60,498 bases of DNA, taken from the NCBI GenBank assembly GCA_012521755.1, contig JAAYLV010000119.1, positions 1 through 60,498 on the forward strand. The letters are read 5' to 3'. A program made the translations under genes and the position numbers. Of this stretch, positions 43,302 through 52,117 are shown in pieces; within the stretch, counting starts at the first letter, position 1, and every line of letters begins with the position of its first letter. Below the pieces are notes generated by a model. The model was not told where the DNA came from. It saw only the letters and a list, made by a program, of their open reading frames with translations, and did not search any database. The DNA comes from Bacillota bacterium. Its GTDB lineage: Bacteria; Bacillota; Limnochordia; JAAZLZ01.

Positions 43302-44132
43302 ATGAGCAGCCAGGAGTTAATCCAGGATCTTAAGGAGCGGGCCAGGCAGCTCCGCCGGGATGTGGTGGAGATGGTCTACCGCGCCCAAAGCGGCCATTTG
43401 GGCGGTTCCTTGTCGGCTGCGGAGATCGTTGCCGCATTGTACTTCCACCAGATGCGCATCGATCCACAAAACCCCCAGGATCCCAATCGGGACCGGTTCA
43501 TCCCATCGAAGGGTCATGCTGCGCCCATCCTGTATGCGGCCTTGGCTGCCCGGGGATTCTTCCCCAGGGAGGACCTTTGGACCCTGCGCCAGGTCGGCAG
43601 CCACTTGCAGGGGCACCCGGACATGCGGAAGACACCCGGCGTGGACATGACCAGCGGGTCCTTGGGTCAAGGTTTTGCCGCCGGACTGGGGATGGCCTTG
43701 GCGGGGAAGCTAAACGGTCAGGATTATCAGGTCTACTGCCTCCTCGGGGACGGCGAGCTGAACGAAGGGGAGATTTGGGAGACGGCCATGGCCGCCGTCC
43801 ACTTCAAGGCCCATAACCTCATCCCCATCGTGGACTTCAACAAGGTGCAGCTCGATGGACCGGTGAGCGAAATAATGCCCATTGAACCTTTGCGGGCCAA
43901 ATGGGAAGCCTTTAATTGGCATGTCCTCGAGATCGATGGACATGACATGAACCAGGTGGTGGAAGCCTTAGCCGAAGCCCGTCGCCTGGATCGGTGCGTC
44001 GTCATCATTGCGCACACCGTCAAGGGCAAAGGGGTCTCCTTCATGGAGAACCGCCATCAATGGCATGGTCAGCCCCCCAATGAGGAGCAGTACCGACGGG
44101 CCATGGAAGAGCTGGGAGGTGGACAGGAATGA
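43302..44132 (+). CDS. Split transketolase, N-terminal subunit, pair 2
   Basis: A 276-residue ThDP-binding half with GHLGGSLSAAEIVAALYF near 31, GDGELNEGEIWE near 150 and KGKGVSFMENRHQWHG near 240. It clearly differs from pair 1 in the substrate loop, so it is a paralogue rather than a recent duplicate. The stop overlaps the partner gene ATG by 4 bp. GAGGAGGG precedes ATG 43302. Confidence 0.93.
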   Translation: MSSQELIQDLKERARQLRRDVVEMVYRAQSGHLGGSLSAAEIVAALYFHQMRIDPQNPQDPNRDRFIPSKGHAAPILYAALAARGFFPREDLWTLRQVGSHLQGHPDMRKTPGVDMTSGSLGQGFAAGLGMALAGKLNGQDYQVYCLLGDGELNEGEIWETAMAAVHFKAHNLIPIVDFNKVQLDGPVSEIMPIEPLRAKWEAFNWHVLEIDGHDMNQVVEALAEARRLDRCVVIIAHTVKGKGVSFMENRHQWHGQPPNEEQYRRAMEELGGGQE

Positions 44133-45067
44133 AAGCCAAAGCCCTGCGGGATGCCTTCGGTGAAGCCCTAGTTGAACTTGGGCGTGAAAACGAAGATGTG
44201 GTGGTCCTCGATGCCGATGTGGCCGGTTCCACCCGCACCAAGATGTTTGGTGATGTTTATCCCGACCGCTTTTTTAATGTGGGCATCGCCGAGGCCAACA
44301 TGATGAACATCGCGGCGGGACTAGCCGCGTGCGGCAAGATTCCCTTCGTCTCGACCTTCAGTTTCTTGGCCTGCTTGCGCGCGGGGGATCAGCTTCGGAC
44401 TTCCATCGCTTACCCCCGGTTGAATGTGAAAGTCGGGGCTGGCTACGGGGGACTGTCGGACAGCTTCGACGGTCCGACTCACCACAGCCTCTGTGACATC
44501 GCGGTTGTCCGTTCGATGCCGAACATGACCGTGGTGGTCGTCTCCGATCCGAACCAGACCAAGAAGGCGGTCAAGGTGGTCGCCGCCTATGACGGACCTG
44601 TCTATCTGCGGCTGAGCCGGGCGGAAGTGCCCTACGTCCTGCCTGAGGATGCCCCCTTTGTCCTGGGGAAGGGGAACCTCCTGCGGGAAGGCTCGGACTT
44701 GACCCTGGTCGTGGCGGGGGTGCCTCTGGCCCGCACCTTGGAAGCAGCGGACCGGCTGGCTAAGGAAGGTCTGCAGGCCCGGGTGATCGAGATGCCGACC
44801 ATCAAGCCGATCGACCGGGAGATCCTGGTTCAGGCCGCCCGGGAAACGGGGGCTGTAGTGACGATCGAAGAGCACAACATCATGGCGGGGCTGGGAAGCG
44901 CCGTTGCCGAGGCGCTGGCCCAGGAGGCCCCGGTGCCCATGGAGTTTGTCGGCATCAAGGATACCTTCTGTGAATCGGGCCCCTATGATGCCTTGTTAGA
45001 TCGTTACGGCCTCAGCGTCGACGACATAGTCGCCGCGGCCAAGGCCGTCCTAGGCAGGAAAAGTTGA
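44129..45067 (+). CDS. Split transketolase, C-terminal subunit, pair 2
   Basis: A 312-residue subunit with the catalytic Glu in FNVGIAEANMMNIAAG (IAEA in place of the IAEQ of pair 1). The loop SFDGPTHHSLCDIAVVRSMPNM differs from that of pair 1. The active-site-adjacent Gln-to-Ala change and the altered loop suggest a different acceptor or donor sugar. Coupled by ATGA overlap to its N-terminal partner. Confidence 0.92.
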   Translation: MKAKALRDAFGEALVELGRENEDVVVLDADVAGSTRTKMFGDVYPDRFFNVGIAEANMMNIAAGLAACGKIPFVSTFSFLACLRAGDQLRTSIAYPRLNVKVGAGYGGLSDSFDGPTHHSLCDIAVVRSMPNMTVVVVSDPNQTKKAVKVVAAYDGPVYLRLSRAEVPYVLPEDAPFVLGKGNLLREGSDLTLVVAGVPLARTLEAADRLAKEGLQARVIEMPTIKPIDREILVQAARETGAVVTIEEHNIMAGLGSAVAEALAQEAPVPMEFVGIKDTFCESGPYDALLDRYGLSVDDIVAAAKAVLGRKS

Positions 45068-45118
45068 ACAAGGTGACTAAGTAAAGCCTGATGACAACAA
45101 ACAAGGAAGGGGATTGAT

Positions 45119-46285
45119 ATGATGATCAAGGAAATTCGTTTGCCTGCAAGGATAATCACTGGCATGGGCAGCCTCGACAAGCTGGCCGAAGTGGTGGACG
45201 GCATGGGCAAGAAGGCCTTGATCGTGTCCGACAAGGTGGTCACCGATCTAGGCTATCTGGATAAAGTGAAGGAAATCCTGGGCAGGGCCGACGTCGATGC
45301 CGCCGTCTACAACGAAGTAAACCAAGAGCCCACCAATGTGCATGTGGAGACGGGCCTGAAGATCGTCAAGGACGAAGGATGCGATTTCCTTGTCGCCATC
45401 GGCGGAGGCAGCGCCATCGATGCCGCGAAAGCCATCGGCTTGGTGGCTACCAACCCGGGTTCCATCTCCGACTACATGGGCCAGAACAAGGTCAAGAATC
45501 CCACCCTGCCCATGATCGCGGTCCCGACGACTGCCGGTACGGGGAGCGAAGTGACCCGCAACACCATCATCACCGACTTGAACACCAACGTCAAAATGCT
45601 CATCGGCAGCCCCTATCTCATCCCCGATGTAGCTATCGACGATCCGGCCTTGACCATGACCATGCCCCAGGGCGTGACCGCTTCTACCGGTCTTGATGCT
45701 CTGACCCACGCCATTGAGGGCTACGTGAGCAAGCAGGCCCAACCCATCACCGACGAATGGGCCCTGTCGGCCATCCGCCTCATCGCCGGCAACCTCCGGC
45801 AGGCATGGGCCGACGGCTCCAATGTGACGGCCCGCTCCAACATGATGCTGGGTCAGCTGCTGGCGGGCATGGCCTTCAGCAACTCCTCCGTCGCCCTGGT
45901 CCACGGCATGGCCCGGCCCATCGGCGCCTTCTTCCACGTGGCCCACGGCATCTCCAACGCGGTCTTGCTGCCCCATGTGATGCGGTTCAGCTGGATCGGG
46001 AATCCTGAGAAGTTCGCCAAGATCACCGAGGCCATGGGTGAGAACGTGGAGGGGCTTTCTGTTCTCGACGCGGCCGAGCTTGCAGCTGATGCAGTGGAGC
46101 GCCTCTGCGCCGACTTGAATGTGCCGACCTATCAGGAGATGGGTCTCGATGAGAAGAAATACTTCGAAGTTGCACCCCGCATGGCTCAAGACGCCATCGC
46201 CAGCGGCAGCCCCGGCCATAATCCTCGGGCCGCAACAGTGGACGAGATCGTCGAGATCTATCGCCTGGCCTACTACGGCGGCTAA
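45119..46285 (+). CDS. Iron-containing alcohol dehydrogenase 3
   Basis: A 388-residue Fe-ADH with GGGSAIDAAK near 95 and metal ligands Asp193, His197, His262 and His276. It is close to lactaldehyde reductase/1,3-propanediol dehydrogenase-type enzymes. It uses ATG 45119 or 45122 after GGAAGGGG. It is the last gene before the strong terminator at 46293. A likely role is reducing glycolaldehyde or a similar aldehyde released by the transketolases or aldolases (inference). Confidence 0.92.
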   Translation: MMIKEIRLPARIITGMGSLDKLAEVVDGMGKKALIVSDKVVTDLGYLDKVKEILGRADVDAAVYNEVNQEPTNVHVETGLKIVKDEGCDFLVAIGGGSAIDAAKAIGLVATNPGSISDYMGQNKVKNPTLPMIAVPTTAGTGSEVTRNTIITDLNTNVKMLIGSPYLIPDVAIDDPALTMTMPQGVTASTGLDALTHAIEGYVSKQAQPITDEWALSAIRLIAGNLRQAWADGSNVTARSNMMLGQLLAGMAFSNSSVALVHGMARPIGAFFHVAHGISNAVLLPHVMRFSWIGNPEKFAKITEAMGENVEGLSVLDAAELAADAVERLCADLNVPTYQEMGLDEKKYFEVAPRMAQDAIASGSPGHNPRAATVDEIVEIYRLAYYGG

Positions 46286-46292
46286 ACAGGAC

Positions 46293-46322
46293 AAGGGGGC
46301 CTGCGGGCCCCCTTCGGTTTTT
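46293..46322 (+). terminator. Rho-independent terminator
   Basis: AAGGGGGCC (46293-46301) and GGCCCCCTT (46306-46314) form a 9-bp stem with a 4-base loop, followed by CGG and TTTTT. It closes the long operon that includes the 2-oxoacid dehydrogenase and transketolase genes. Confidence 0.9.
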
Positions 46323-46337
46323 ATCGGGAGAATTCCT

Positions 46338-47486
46338 ATGGGAGCGATGGACAAGGAGCTAGTCGGTAGGGTCGATCGGTTTTTGGCCAAGCACTTCCTC
46401 TGGCTTGGGCTGCTCGCCATGGGCCTGGGACTGCGCATCGGGGAGCCCCTCGCCCCCCTGCAAAGGGGCACCCCCTATTATCTAGCCTTCATCATGTTCA
46501 CCGGCGCCCTCGGCTGCCGGGTGCGGGATTTCAGCCGGACCCTCAAGCCGGGCAAAGTGGCTGGAATTCTAGTCTTGATGTATGGGGTCACCCCCTTGGC
46601 CGGCTGGGTCCTGGCCCGCGTCTTCTTGGGGGCCGAGCCGGAGCTGATGGCGGGGCAGATCTTCGCCGCGGTCCTGCCCGCGGGCATCACCGCTTCCGTA
46701 TGGACCATCATGGCCGGGGGCGATCTTCCCCTGGCCCTGAGCCTCGTGGTGCTGGCGACTTTGCTTAGCGGCCTCCTCACCCCCGGCCTATTCAGACTCC
46801 TTGCCGGGAGGGGACTGGACTTTCACCCGTGGGGTATGGCGGCGGACATGGGCAAAGTGGTCATCTTGCCGGTCTTGGCCGGAGTCTACATCAGCGAGCG
46901 GGGGATTCCACCGTACGTTGAACGAATGCGCCCGGCCGCAGCCGTCGTGGTCAAGGGCGGCATGATCTTGATCATGGCTGTGTATGCGGGGATCTTGACT
47001 CCCCATCTTGCCGGGCTGGGCTTGGGGGCGATCAACGTAGCCCTGGCCATGTTCCTCCAGTTTCTCTTGTCCTACCTGATTCCCTTTGTCCTCGCCAGGA
47101 AGCTGCCCCTTCCGGAGCGAATCGCGATCGCCTTTGCCAATGGGGTCCGCAACATCGTCGGGGGCACCATCATTGCCATGGCCCACTTGCCGCCGCGGGT
47201 TGTCTTGCCCCTGATCCTGGGCCTTCTTCTGCAGAATCCGATGGGTGCGGCTATGTACAAGGTTTTTGCAAGCTATTGCGCAAATTTACCGGGAGGGAGA
47301 AGTCCTTCCGGGAAGGAAGGAGAGCGCCCGACGGCGAAGGAAAAGGGAGGATATGAGCCAACAAAAGGAGGTCGTTGTGACGATGAATGGCAAGATGCGG
47401 GCGCTCGTCAAAGCGGAGGCTGCTCCGGGGGCCGTCATCCAGGAAGTAGACATCCCCAAGATCGGCCCGAAAGATATCCTGGTTAA
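46338..47486 (+). CDS. Bile acid:sodium symporter (BASS) family transporter 2, probable 3' frameshift
   Basis: The open frame encodes 382 residues. About the first 310 form a BASS transporter like the one at 8245, with matching crossover segments (PAGITASVWTIMAGGD near 110 and FANGVRNIVGG near 265). The last ~70 residues are charged, low-complexity and run 130 bp into the next gene. One extra T in the T5 run at 47263-47267 would instead give a 339-residue protein with a basic tail ending at a TGA at 47354-47356, overlapping the ATG of the next gene. I infer a one-base deletion or sequencing error. ATG 46338 follows GGGAG. Confidence 0.82.
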   Translation: MGAMDKELVGRVDRFLAKHFLWLGLLAMGLGLRIGEPLAPLQRGTPYYLAFIMFTGALGCRVRDFSRTLKPGKVAGILVLMYGVTPLAGWVLARVFLGAEPELMAGQIFAAVLPAGITASVWTIMAGGDLPLALSLVVLATLLSGLLTPGLFRLLAGRGLDFHPWGMAADMGKVVILPVLAGVYISERGIPPYVERMRPAAAVVVKGGMILIMAVYAGILTPHLAGLGLGAINVALAMFLQFLLSYLIPFVLARKLPLPERIAIAFANGVRNIVGGTIIAMAHLPPRVVLPLILGLLLQNPMGAAMYKVFASYCANLPGGRSPSGKEGERPTAKEKGGYEPTKGGRCDDEWQDAGARQSGGCSGGRHPGSRHPQDRPERYPG

Positions 47487-48432
47487 GGTGCATGCCGCAG
47501 CGATTTGTGGAACCGATATCCATATTTTCCATTGGAATAAGTACGCCCAGGACAGGATCAAGCCCCCGATGATTTTCGGTCATGAGTTCGCCGGAGAGGT
47601 AATCGAGGTGGGCTCCCAGGTGGAGGGCCTGGAGGTGGGGGACCATATCGCCGGTGAAACCCACATTCCTTGCGAGCAGTGCCTGTTGTGCCGGACGGGC
47701 AAGCAGCACATCTGTCGGGACATGCTCATTCTAGGGGTCCACACCCCAGGGGTTTTCTCCGAGTATGCCGCGATCCCGGCAGTCTTGGCTTGGAAGATCC
47801 CCAAAGAGATGCCTTGGGATGTGGGTGCAGTCTTGGAGCCCGTTGGGGTGGCTTGCCATGCAGTCTTCATGGCCGGCACTGCAGCCCAGAACGTGCTGGT
47901 GACGGGCTCAGGCCCCATCGGCATGGCCGCGGTCGGCATCGCTCAAGCCCTCGGCGCTCGCCGGGTAATCTGCACCGATGTCAGCGATCAGCGGTTGGAG
48001 CTGGCCCGCAAAGACTGGGGCGCCGATGTGACCTTGAACCCCACCAAGGTCGATGTGGTGGCTGAGGTCAGAAAGCTCACCGATGGGCTGGGCGCGGATG
48101 TGGTCATCGAAGCTTCCGGGTCCCCGGCAGGCATCAAGCAGGCCTTCGAAGCAATGCGGCGGGGCGGCAAGATCGTGCTTTTCGGTCTGCCCAGCCAAGA
48201 GGTGTGCCTCGATTTGACCGAACAGATCATCTACAAAGAAGCCGTCGTTTACGGCTCCACCGGTCGGGGCATGTGGGACACCTGGTACAACGTAATGGCT
48301 TTGATCGAGGCAGGGAAGATTGATGCGGCCAAGATGGTCACCGACCGCTTCCCCATGAGCCAGTTCGAAGAGGCTTTCAAGGTGGCGGCGGCGGGCAATG
48401 GCGGCAAAGTCGTCCTCTATCCAGGCCAGTAG
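47353..48432 (+). CDS. tdh: L-threonine 3-dehydrogenase-like Zn-dependent dehydrogenase
   Basis: A 359-residue MDR enzyme. Catalytic Cys52, His77-Glu78 and structural Cys107, 110, 113 and 121 are present. The HIFHWNKYAQDRIKPP and ETHIPCEQC blocks and the WDTWYNV stretch resemble threonine dehydrogenase, which makes 2-amino-3-oxobutyrate. No kbl lyase gene follows. A related hydroxyacid such as threonate or a polyol is possible. ATG 47353 gives an ATGA overlap with the restored BASS stop; GTG 47377 with AGGAGG 5 bp upstream is an equally good start. Confidence 0.82.
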   Translation: MSQQKEVVVTMNGKMRALVKAEAAPGAVIQEVDIPKIGPKDILVKVHAAAICGTDIHIFHWNKYAQDRIKPPMIFGHEFAGEVIEVGSQVEGLEVGDHIAGETHIPCEQCLLCRTGKQHICRDMLILGVHTPGVFSEYAAIPAVLAWKIPKEMPWDVGAVLEPVGVACHAVFMAGTAAQNVLVTGSGPIGMAAVGIAQALGARRVICTDVSDQRLELARKDWGADVTLNPTKVDVVAEVRKLTDGLGADVVIEASGSPAGIKQAFEAMRRGGKIVLFGLPSQEVCLDLTEQIIYKEAVVYGSTGRGMWDTWYNVMALIEAGKIDAAKMVTDRFPMSQFEEAFKVAAAGNGGKVVLYPGQ

Positions 48433-48441
48433 CTGACGAAC

Positions 48442-48474
48442 AAGGGCCTCGGGGCGTGCCGCCGGGGCCTTTTT
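48442..48474 (+). terminator. Rho-independent terminator
   Basis: GGCCTCGG (48445-48452) and CCGGGGCC (48462-48469) pair with one G-U and are followed by TTTTT. It ends the BASS/tdh transcript. Confidence 0.8.
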
Positions 48475-48502
48475 GATGAGTGGGCAAAGGGGGAAGGGCT
48501 TG

Positions 48503-49633
48503 GTGGATCGACACTTAGGTGAGGCGGCCGTAGCCATTCTCAAGGATTTGGTAGCCATCCCCACCCATGACGGGATCGAGGAGGCAGTCAGATATCTCGA
48601 GGGGCGTCTTAAGGCCATCGGGGTTGAATGTCAAATTGGAGGGAAGGACGGTAAGCCCCTTTACCTCTTGGCTGAGCTGGGCCAAGGGGAGCCTTCCCTG
48701 ATCTTCAACGGCCATATTGATACGGTGCCCCCTGGGCGGGAGGATGAATGGCGGCATCCGCCCTTTGCTGGTCACTCCCAGGATGGGCTGCTGTGGGGCC
48801 GGGGCGCGGCCGATGCCAAGGGCCCCCTGGCGGCCCAGGCGGCAGCCTTTGAATCCTTAGTGGGCCAGCTCCCCAAGGGCCGCTTAGTCTTCATGGCCGT
48901 CGGCGAAGAGGAGCGGGGAGGTCTTGGCACCCAAGCCGCCTTGGCCGCGGGGGTGCGGGCCCAAGGCGCGCTGGTCGGTGAGCCGACGGACCTGGAGGTC
49001 CACGTGGCCCACAAGGGGGTCTTGCGGGCGGCCATCACCGTCCGGGGCAAGGCGGCCCACGCCAGCAATCCCCAGGGCGGCGCCAATGCCATCATGGGGA
49101 TGGCAAGGGTTCTGCCGCAGCTTCAGGCCCTGCATCAAGAAATCACCAGCCGGTGGGAAGACTTCACCGGCAGTCCTTCCTTGGTGGTCACGACCATCGA
49201 AGGGGGCCGGGCCTTGAACATGGTGCCGGACCTATGCCGCATTGCCATCGACCGGCGTCTGATCCCCGGGGAAACGGGGGCAGAAGCTTGGCGGGAACTG
49301 GAAAAGGTGGTAGAGGAAGAACGGGCCAAGGGACTTCGAATATCTTTGGAGGAGATCCGCACCATCCCGCCGGCCTACACCGATCCCAGCTCACCAATTG
49401 CCAAGGTCCTTCAGGAGACTATTACCAAGGTGCTAGCGCAGCCAGCGAAGGTGGGGGGCTTCAATGCCTGCAGCGACATGAGCTATTTGAACCAGGCCGG
49501 CATTCCCACCGTCATCTTCGGGCCGGGCAGCATTCAGCAGGCCCATCGTCTCGATGAATTCGTCAACCTGGAAGCTGTCCAAGCGGCCGCCCGGGTGTAT
49601 CGGGAGATGGCCCTGAGCTGGCTGGGACGATAA
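48503..49633 (+). CDS. M20-family metallopeptidase (ArgE/DapE/carboxypeptidase G2-like)
   Basis: About 376 residues with the di-zinc motifs NGHIDTVPPG near 72, GAADAKGPLAAQ near 103 and VGEEERGG near 133, plus a dimerisation insert in the middle. The family hydrolyses acyl-amino acids or small peptides. GTG 48503 is chosen because GGGGGAAGGG is just upstream; the open frame extends back into the terminator. It starts a new transcript with the racemase and the AOR gene. The substrate is unknown. Confidence 0.9.
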   Translation: MDRHLGEAAVAILKDLVAIPTHDGIEEAVRYLEGRLKAIGVECQIGGKDGKPLYLLAELGQGEPSLIFNGHIDTVPPGREDEWRHPPFAGHSQDGLLWGRGAADAKGPLAAQAAAFESLVGQLPKGRLVFMAVGEEERGGLGTQAALAAGVRAQGALVGEPTDLEVHVAHKGVLRAAITVRGKAAHASNPQGGANAIMGMARVLPQLQALHQEITSRWEDFTGSPSLVVTTIEGGRALNMVPDLCRIAIDRRLIPGETGAEAWRELEKVVEEERAKGLRISLEEIRTIPPAYTDPSSPIAKVLQETITKVLAQPAKVGGFNACSDMSYLNQAGIPTVIFGPGSIQQAHRLDEFVNLEAVQAAARVYREMALSWLGR

Positions 49634-49651
49634 TGTGAGGAGGAGTCGAAC

Positions 49652-50311
49652 ATGGCGAAGAGTGTAGCAGTAGTCCATACGGGTCCTGTCACAGTAGAAC
49701 CCATTAAAGAGCGATGCAAGAGGATAATGCCTGAGGTGCGGATCATCAACATCATGGACGACAGTCTGTTGAACGACTGCCGGGCGGCAGGGGGCCTGAC
49801 CAAGGCCGTCACTCAGCGCATGTGCCAGTATTTCATCATTGCGGAAAAAATGGGCGTCGATGTGATTTTCAACGCTTGTTCCTCCGTCGGGGAGACGGTG
49901 GATGTGGGGAGGCACCTAGTCTCCATTCCCATCGTCAAGATCGATGAGGCCATGGCGGAAGAGGCCGTTGCCCGGGGGACCAAGATCGGGGTAGTGGCCA
50001 CGGTGCCGACCACCCTCGATCCGACCATCCGGTTGATTGAATCGAAGGCAAAGGAACAGGGCAAGGAGCTGGAGATTACCCGGGCCCTTTGCTCGAAGGC
50101 CTTTGACCTGCTTTTGGCGGGCAAAGCCGACGAGCACGACCGGGAGGTCATGGACAAAGTCAAGGAGCTGAGCACCCAGGTGGATGTGGTCGTCCTGGCC
50201 CAGTGCTCCATGGCTAGGCTGGTGCCCTTGCTCGCGGACGTGCCCGTACCCGTCCTAGCCAGCCCCGACTCTGGCGTTCAGCGGCTGAAGGAGGTACTGG
50301 ATTCCCTGTGA
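49652..50311 (+). CDS. Aspartate/glutamate/hydantoin racemase family protein
   Basis: A 219-residue protein with the paired catalytic Cys expected for cofactor-independent racemases: Cys76 in NACSSVGE and Cys185 in AQCSMAR. The family includes Asp/Glu racemases, hydantoin racemase and arylmalonate decarboxylase. Between an M20 peptidase and an AOR it may invert an amino or hydroxy acid before degradation. GGAGGAG precedes ATG 49652. Confidence 0.85.
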   Translation: MAKSVAVVHTGPVTVEPIKERCKRIMPEVRIINIMDDSLLNDCRAAGGLTKAVTQRMCQYFIIAEKMGVDVIFNACSSVGETVDVGRHLVSIPIVKIDEAMAEEAVARGTKIGVVATVPTTLDPTIRLIESKAKEQGKELEITRALCSKAFDLLLAGKADEHDREVMDKVKELSTQVDVVVLAQCSMARLVPLLADVPVPVLASPDSGVQRLKEVLDSL

Positions 50312-50336
50312 TCGGTGACAAAGGGGGTTCTTTCAG

Positions 50337-52094
50337 GTGAAGGGCTTGCACGGCCGGATTTTACACATCGATCTATCCGCGAGCCGTTATTGGATGGAAT
50401 CCATGGGTGATGAGATTTATCAGCGCTACCTGGGGGGTAAGGGCTTGGGGGTCTACCTCCTCCGGCGGGAGGTAGATCCCAAGACGGATCCGCTGGGACC
50501 GGGCAACAAGCTGATCTTTGCCCTCGGGCCCCTCAACGGCACGCGCATGTACGGCATGTCCCGCTACGGCGTGTTTGCCAAATCGCCCTTGACGGGCGTT
50601 TTCGCGGAGTCCTACGCGGGGGGCCATACTGCCCCCGCCATGAAGGCCGCGGGATACGATGCCATCATCCTTCACGGCCAAGCCCCAAGTCCAGTCTTTC
50701 TCGAAATCAGCGACGAAGAAGTCAAGTTCCATCCAGCAGGGGACTTATGGGGCAAGGAGACTAACGCGGCGGAAGACGCCTTGCTGGCGAAGGTGGGCGT
50801 TAAGGGAGCCCAGGCCATTGTCATTGGGCCGGCGGGGGAGAACCAGGTGGCCTTCGCCACCATTCAGAACAACTACTACCGCTGTGCCGGCCGGACCGGC
50901 ATGGGGGCGGTCCTGGGCTCCAAGAAGGTCAAGGGGTTGGTCTTTCACGGCAAAACTCCCACCATCGTTGCCCACCCGGAAGATCTTGAAGCTTACATGA
51001 AAGAGATCGTCGAAATAGGCAAGGACAACGTGGGCGTCAAGAACTACAAACGCTACGGGACCGTCCAGAATGTGGGGCCTATCAACAAGGTGGGGGCCTT
51101 CCCCGCCCGCTACCATCGCAGCGGCACCTCTCCCCATTGGGAGCGGTTGACCGGCGAGTATCTCGTCGACGAGATGGATGCCAAGCCCCGGGCCTGCCAC
51201 CGCTGCTTCATGGCCTGCGGCAAGTTTTCCACTGTCAAGAAGGGGCGCCACAAGGGGCTGCAGATCGAGGGGCCGGAGTATGAGACGATTTATGCCTTCG
51301 GAGGCCTTTGCGAGATCGGCGAGCTGGAGGAAGTTGCCTACTTGAATGATATTTGCAACCGTCTAGGCCTCGATACCATGACGAGCGGGAACCTGGTCGC
51401 CTTGATCATGGACGGGGTCGACCAGGGCAGGCTCGATTATCCTTTGCAGTACGGCGATGCCGATGGGGCTGCCCGCCTCTTGCAGGATATAGCCTATAAG
51501 CGGGATCTAGGGGAAGTCCTGGCCAAAGGCATCAAGACCGCGGCGGCCGAGCTGGGCCTTGCGGACCTGGCCATCCACGTCAAGGGAATGGAGCCGGCGG
51601 CCTATGATCCGCGCTACTTGAAGGGGATGGCCTTGGCCTATGCCACCTCGCCCCGGGGAGCCTGTCACCTGCGGGCCACCTTCTATCGTCCGGAGCTGGT
51701 GGGTCTTAGCCCCCGCAACCAGATTGAGGGCAAAGCGGAGCTGTTCGTCGAATGGGAAGACCGGATGGTCATCCAGGACTGCCTGATCATGTGCCGGTTC
51801 TTCCGGGACTTGATCGAGTGGGACGGAATGGCCACCCTCCTCAAAGCGGTGGCGGATTTGGAGCTTTCTAAAGAGGATATGAGAAGAAGGGCGGCCGCCA
51901 TCATGGACGAGATCCGCCTCTTCAACCTAGCCGCGGGCATGGTCCCGGAAGACGACTCGTTGCCTGAGCGCTATTTCACCGAACCTTTGCCGCCAACGGG
52001 TGAAGTCGTCCCCCGGGAAGACTTTGACCGGATGATTAGGGAATACTATCAGTACCGGGGATGGACTCCCCAGGGAATTCCCGTAGGCAGCTAA
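50337..52094 (+). CDS. aor: Aldehyde:ferredoxin oxidoreductase family protein (tungsten, AOR)
   Basis: A 585-residue protein. The N-terminal domain starts HGRILHIDLS and carries GGKGLG near 33. The [4Fe-4S] ligands are Cys287, 290, 294 and a distal Cys at 482 or 486, a spacing close to that of the characterised AOR. The bis-pterin tungsten enzyme oxidises aldehydes to acids, or the reverse, with ferredoxin. GTG 50337 is the annotated start; the RBS is weak (AAAGGGGG, 14 bp upstream). It is the only W-enzyme gene in the window, although a W-type radical SAM maturase lies at 10292. No MoaD-like gene is next to it. Confidence 0.93.
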   Translation: MKGLHGRILHIDLSASRYWMESMGDEIYQRYLGGKGLGVYLLRREVDPKTDPLGPGNKLIFALGPLNGTRMYGMSRYGVFAKSPLTGVFAESYAGGHTAPAMKAAGYDAIILHGQAPSPVFLEISDEEVKFHPAGDLWGKETNAAEDALLAKVGVKGAQAIVIGPAGENQVAFATIQNNYYRCAGRTGMGAVLGSKKVKGLVFHGKTPTIVAHPEDLEAYMKEIVEIGKDNVGVKNYKRYGTVQNVGPINKVGAFPARYHRSGTSPHWERLTGEYLVDEMDAKPRACHRCFMACGKFSTVKKGRHKGLQIEGPEYETIYAFGGLCEIGELEEVAYLNDICNRLGLDTMTSGNLVALIMDGVDQGRLDYPLQYGDADGAARLLQDIAYKRDLGEVLAKGIKTAAAELGLADLAIHVKGMEPAAYDPRYLKGMALAYATSPRGACHLRATFYRPELVGLSPRNQIEGKAELFVEWEDRMVIQDCLIMCRFFRDLIEWDGMATLLKAVADLELSKEDMRRRAAAIMDEIRLFNLAAGMVPEDDSLPERYFTEPLPPTGEVVPREDFDRMIREYYQYRGWTPQGIPVGS

Positions 52095-52117
52095 GAGGGC
52101 GGCTCAGCCGCCCTCTT
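52093..52117. terminator. Bidirectional terminator inside the pdxA-like 3' end
   Basis: AAGAGGGCGGC-TCA-GCCGCCCTCTT forms a perfect 11-bp stem with a 3-base loop. It directly follows the AOR stop and includes the last codons of the convergent PdxA-like gene. Short A/T ends flank each side. Confidence 0.65.

Noticed and set aside
45248-46471. 407-codon antisense open frame over Fe-ADH 3
   Set aside because: Shadow frame; the sense strand encodes a complete Fe-ADH and the antisense product has no recognisable domain.
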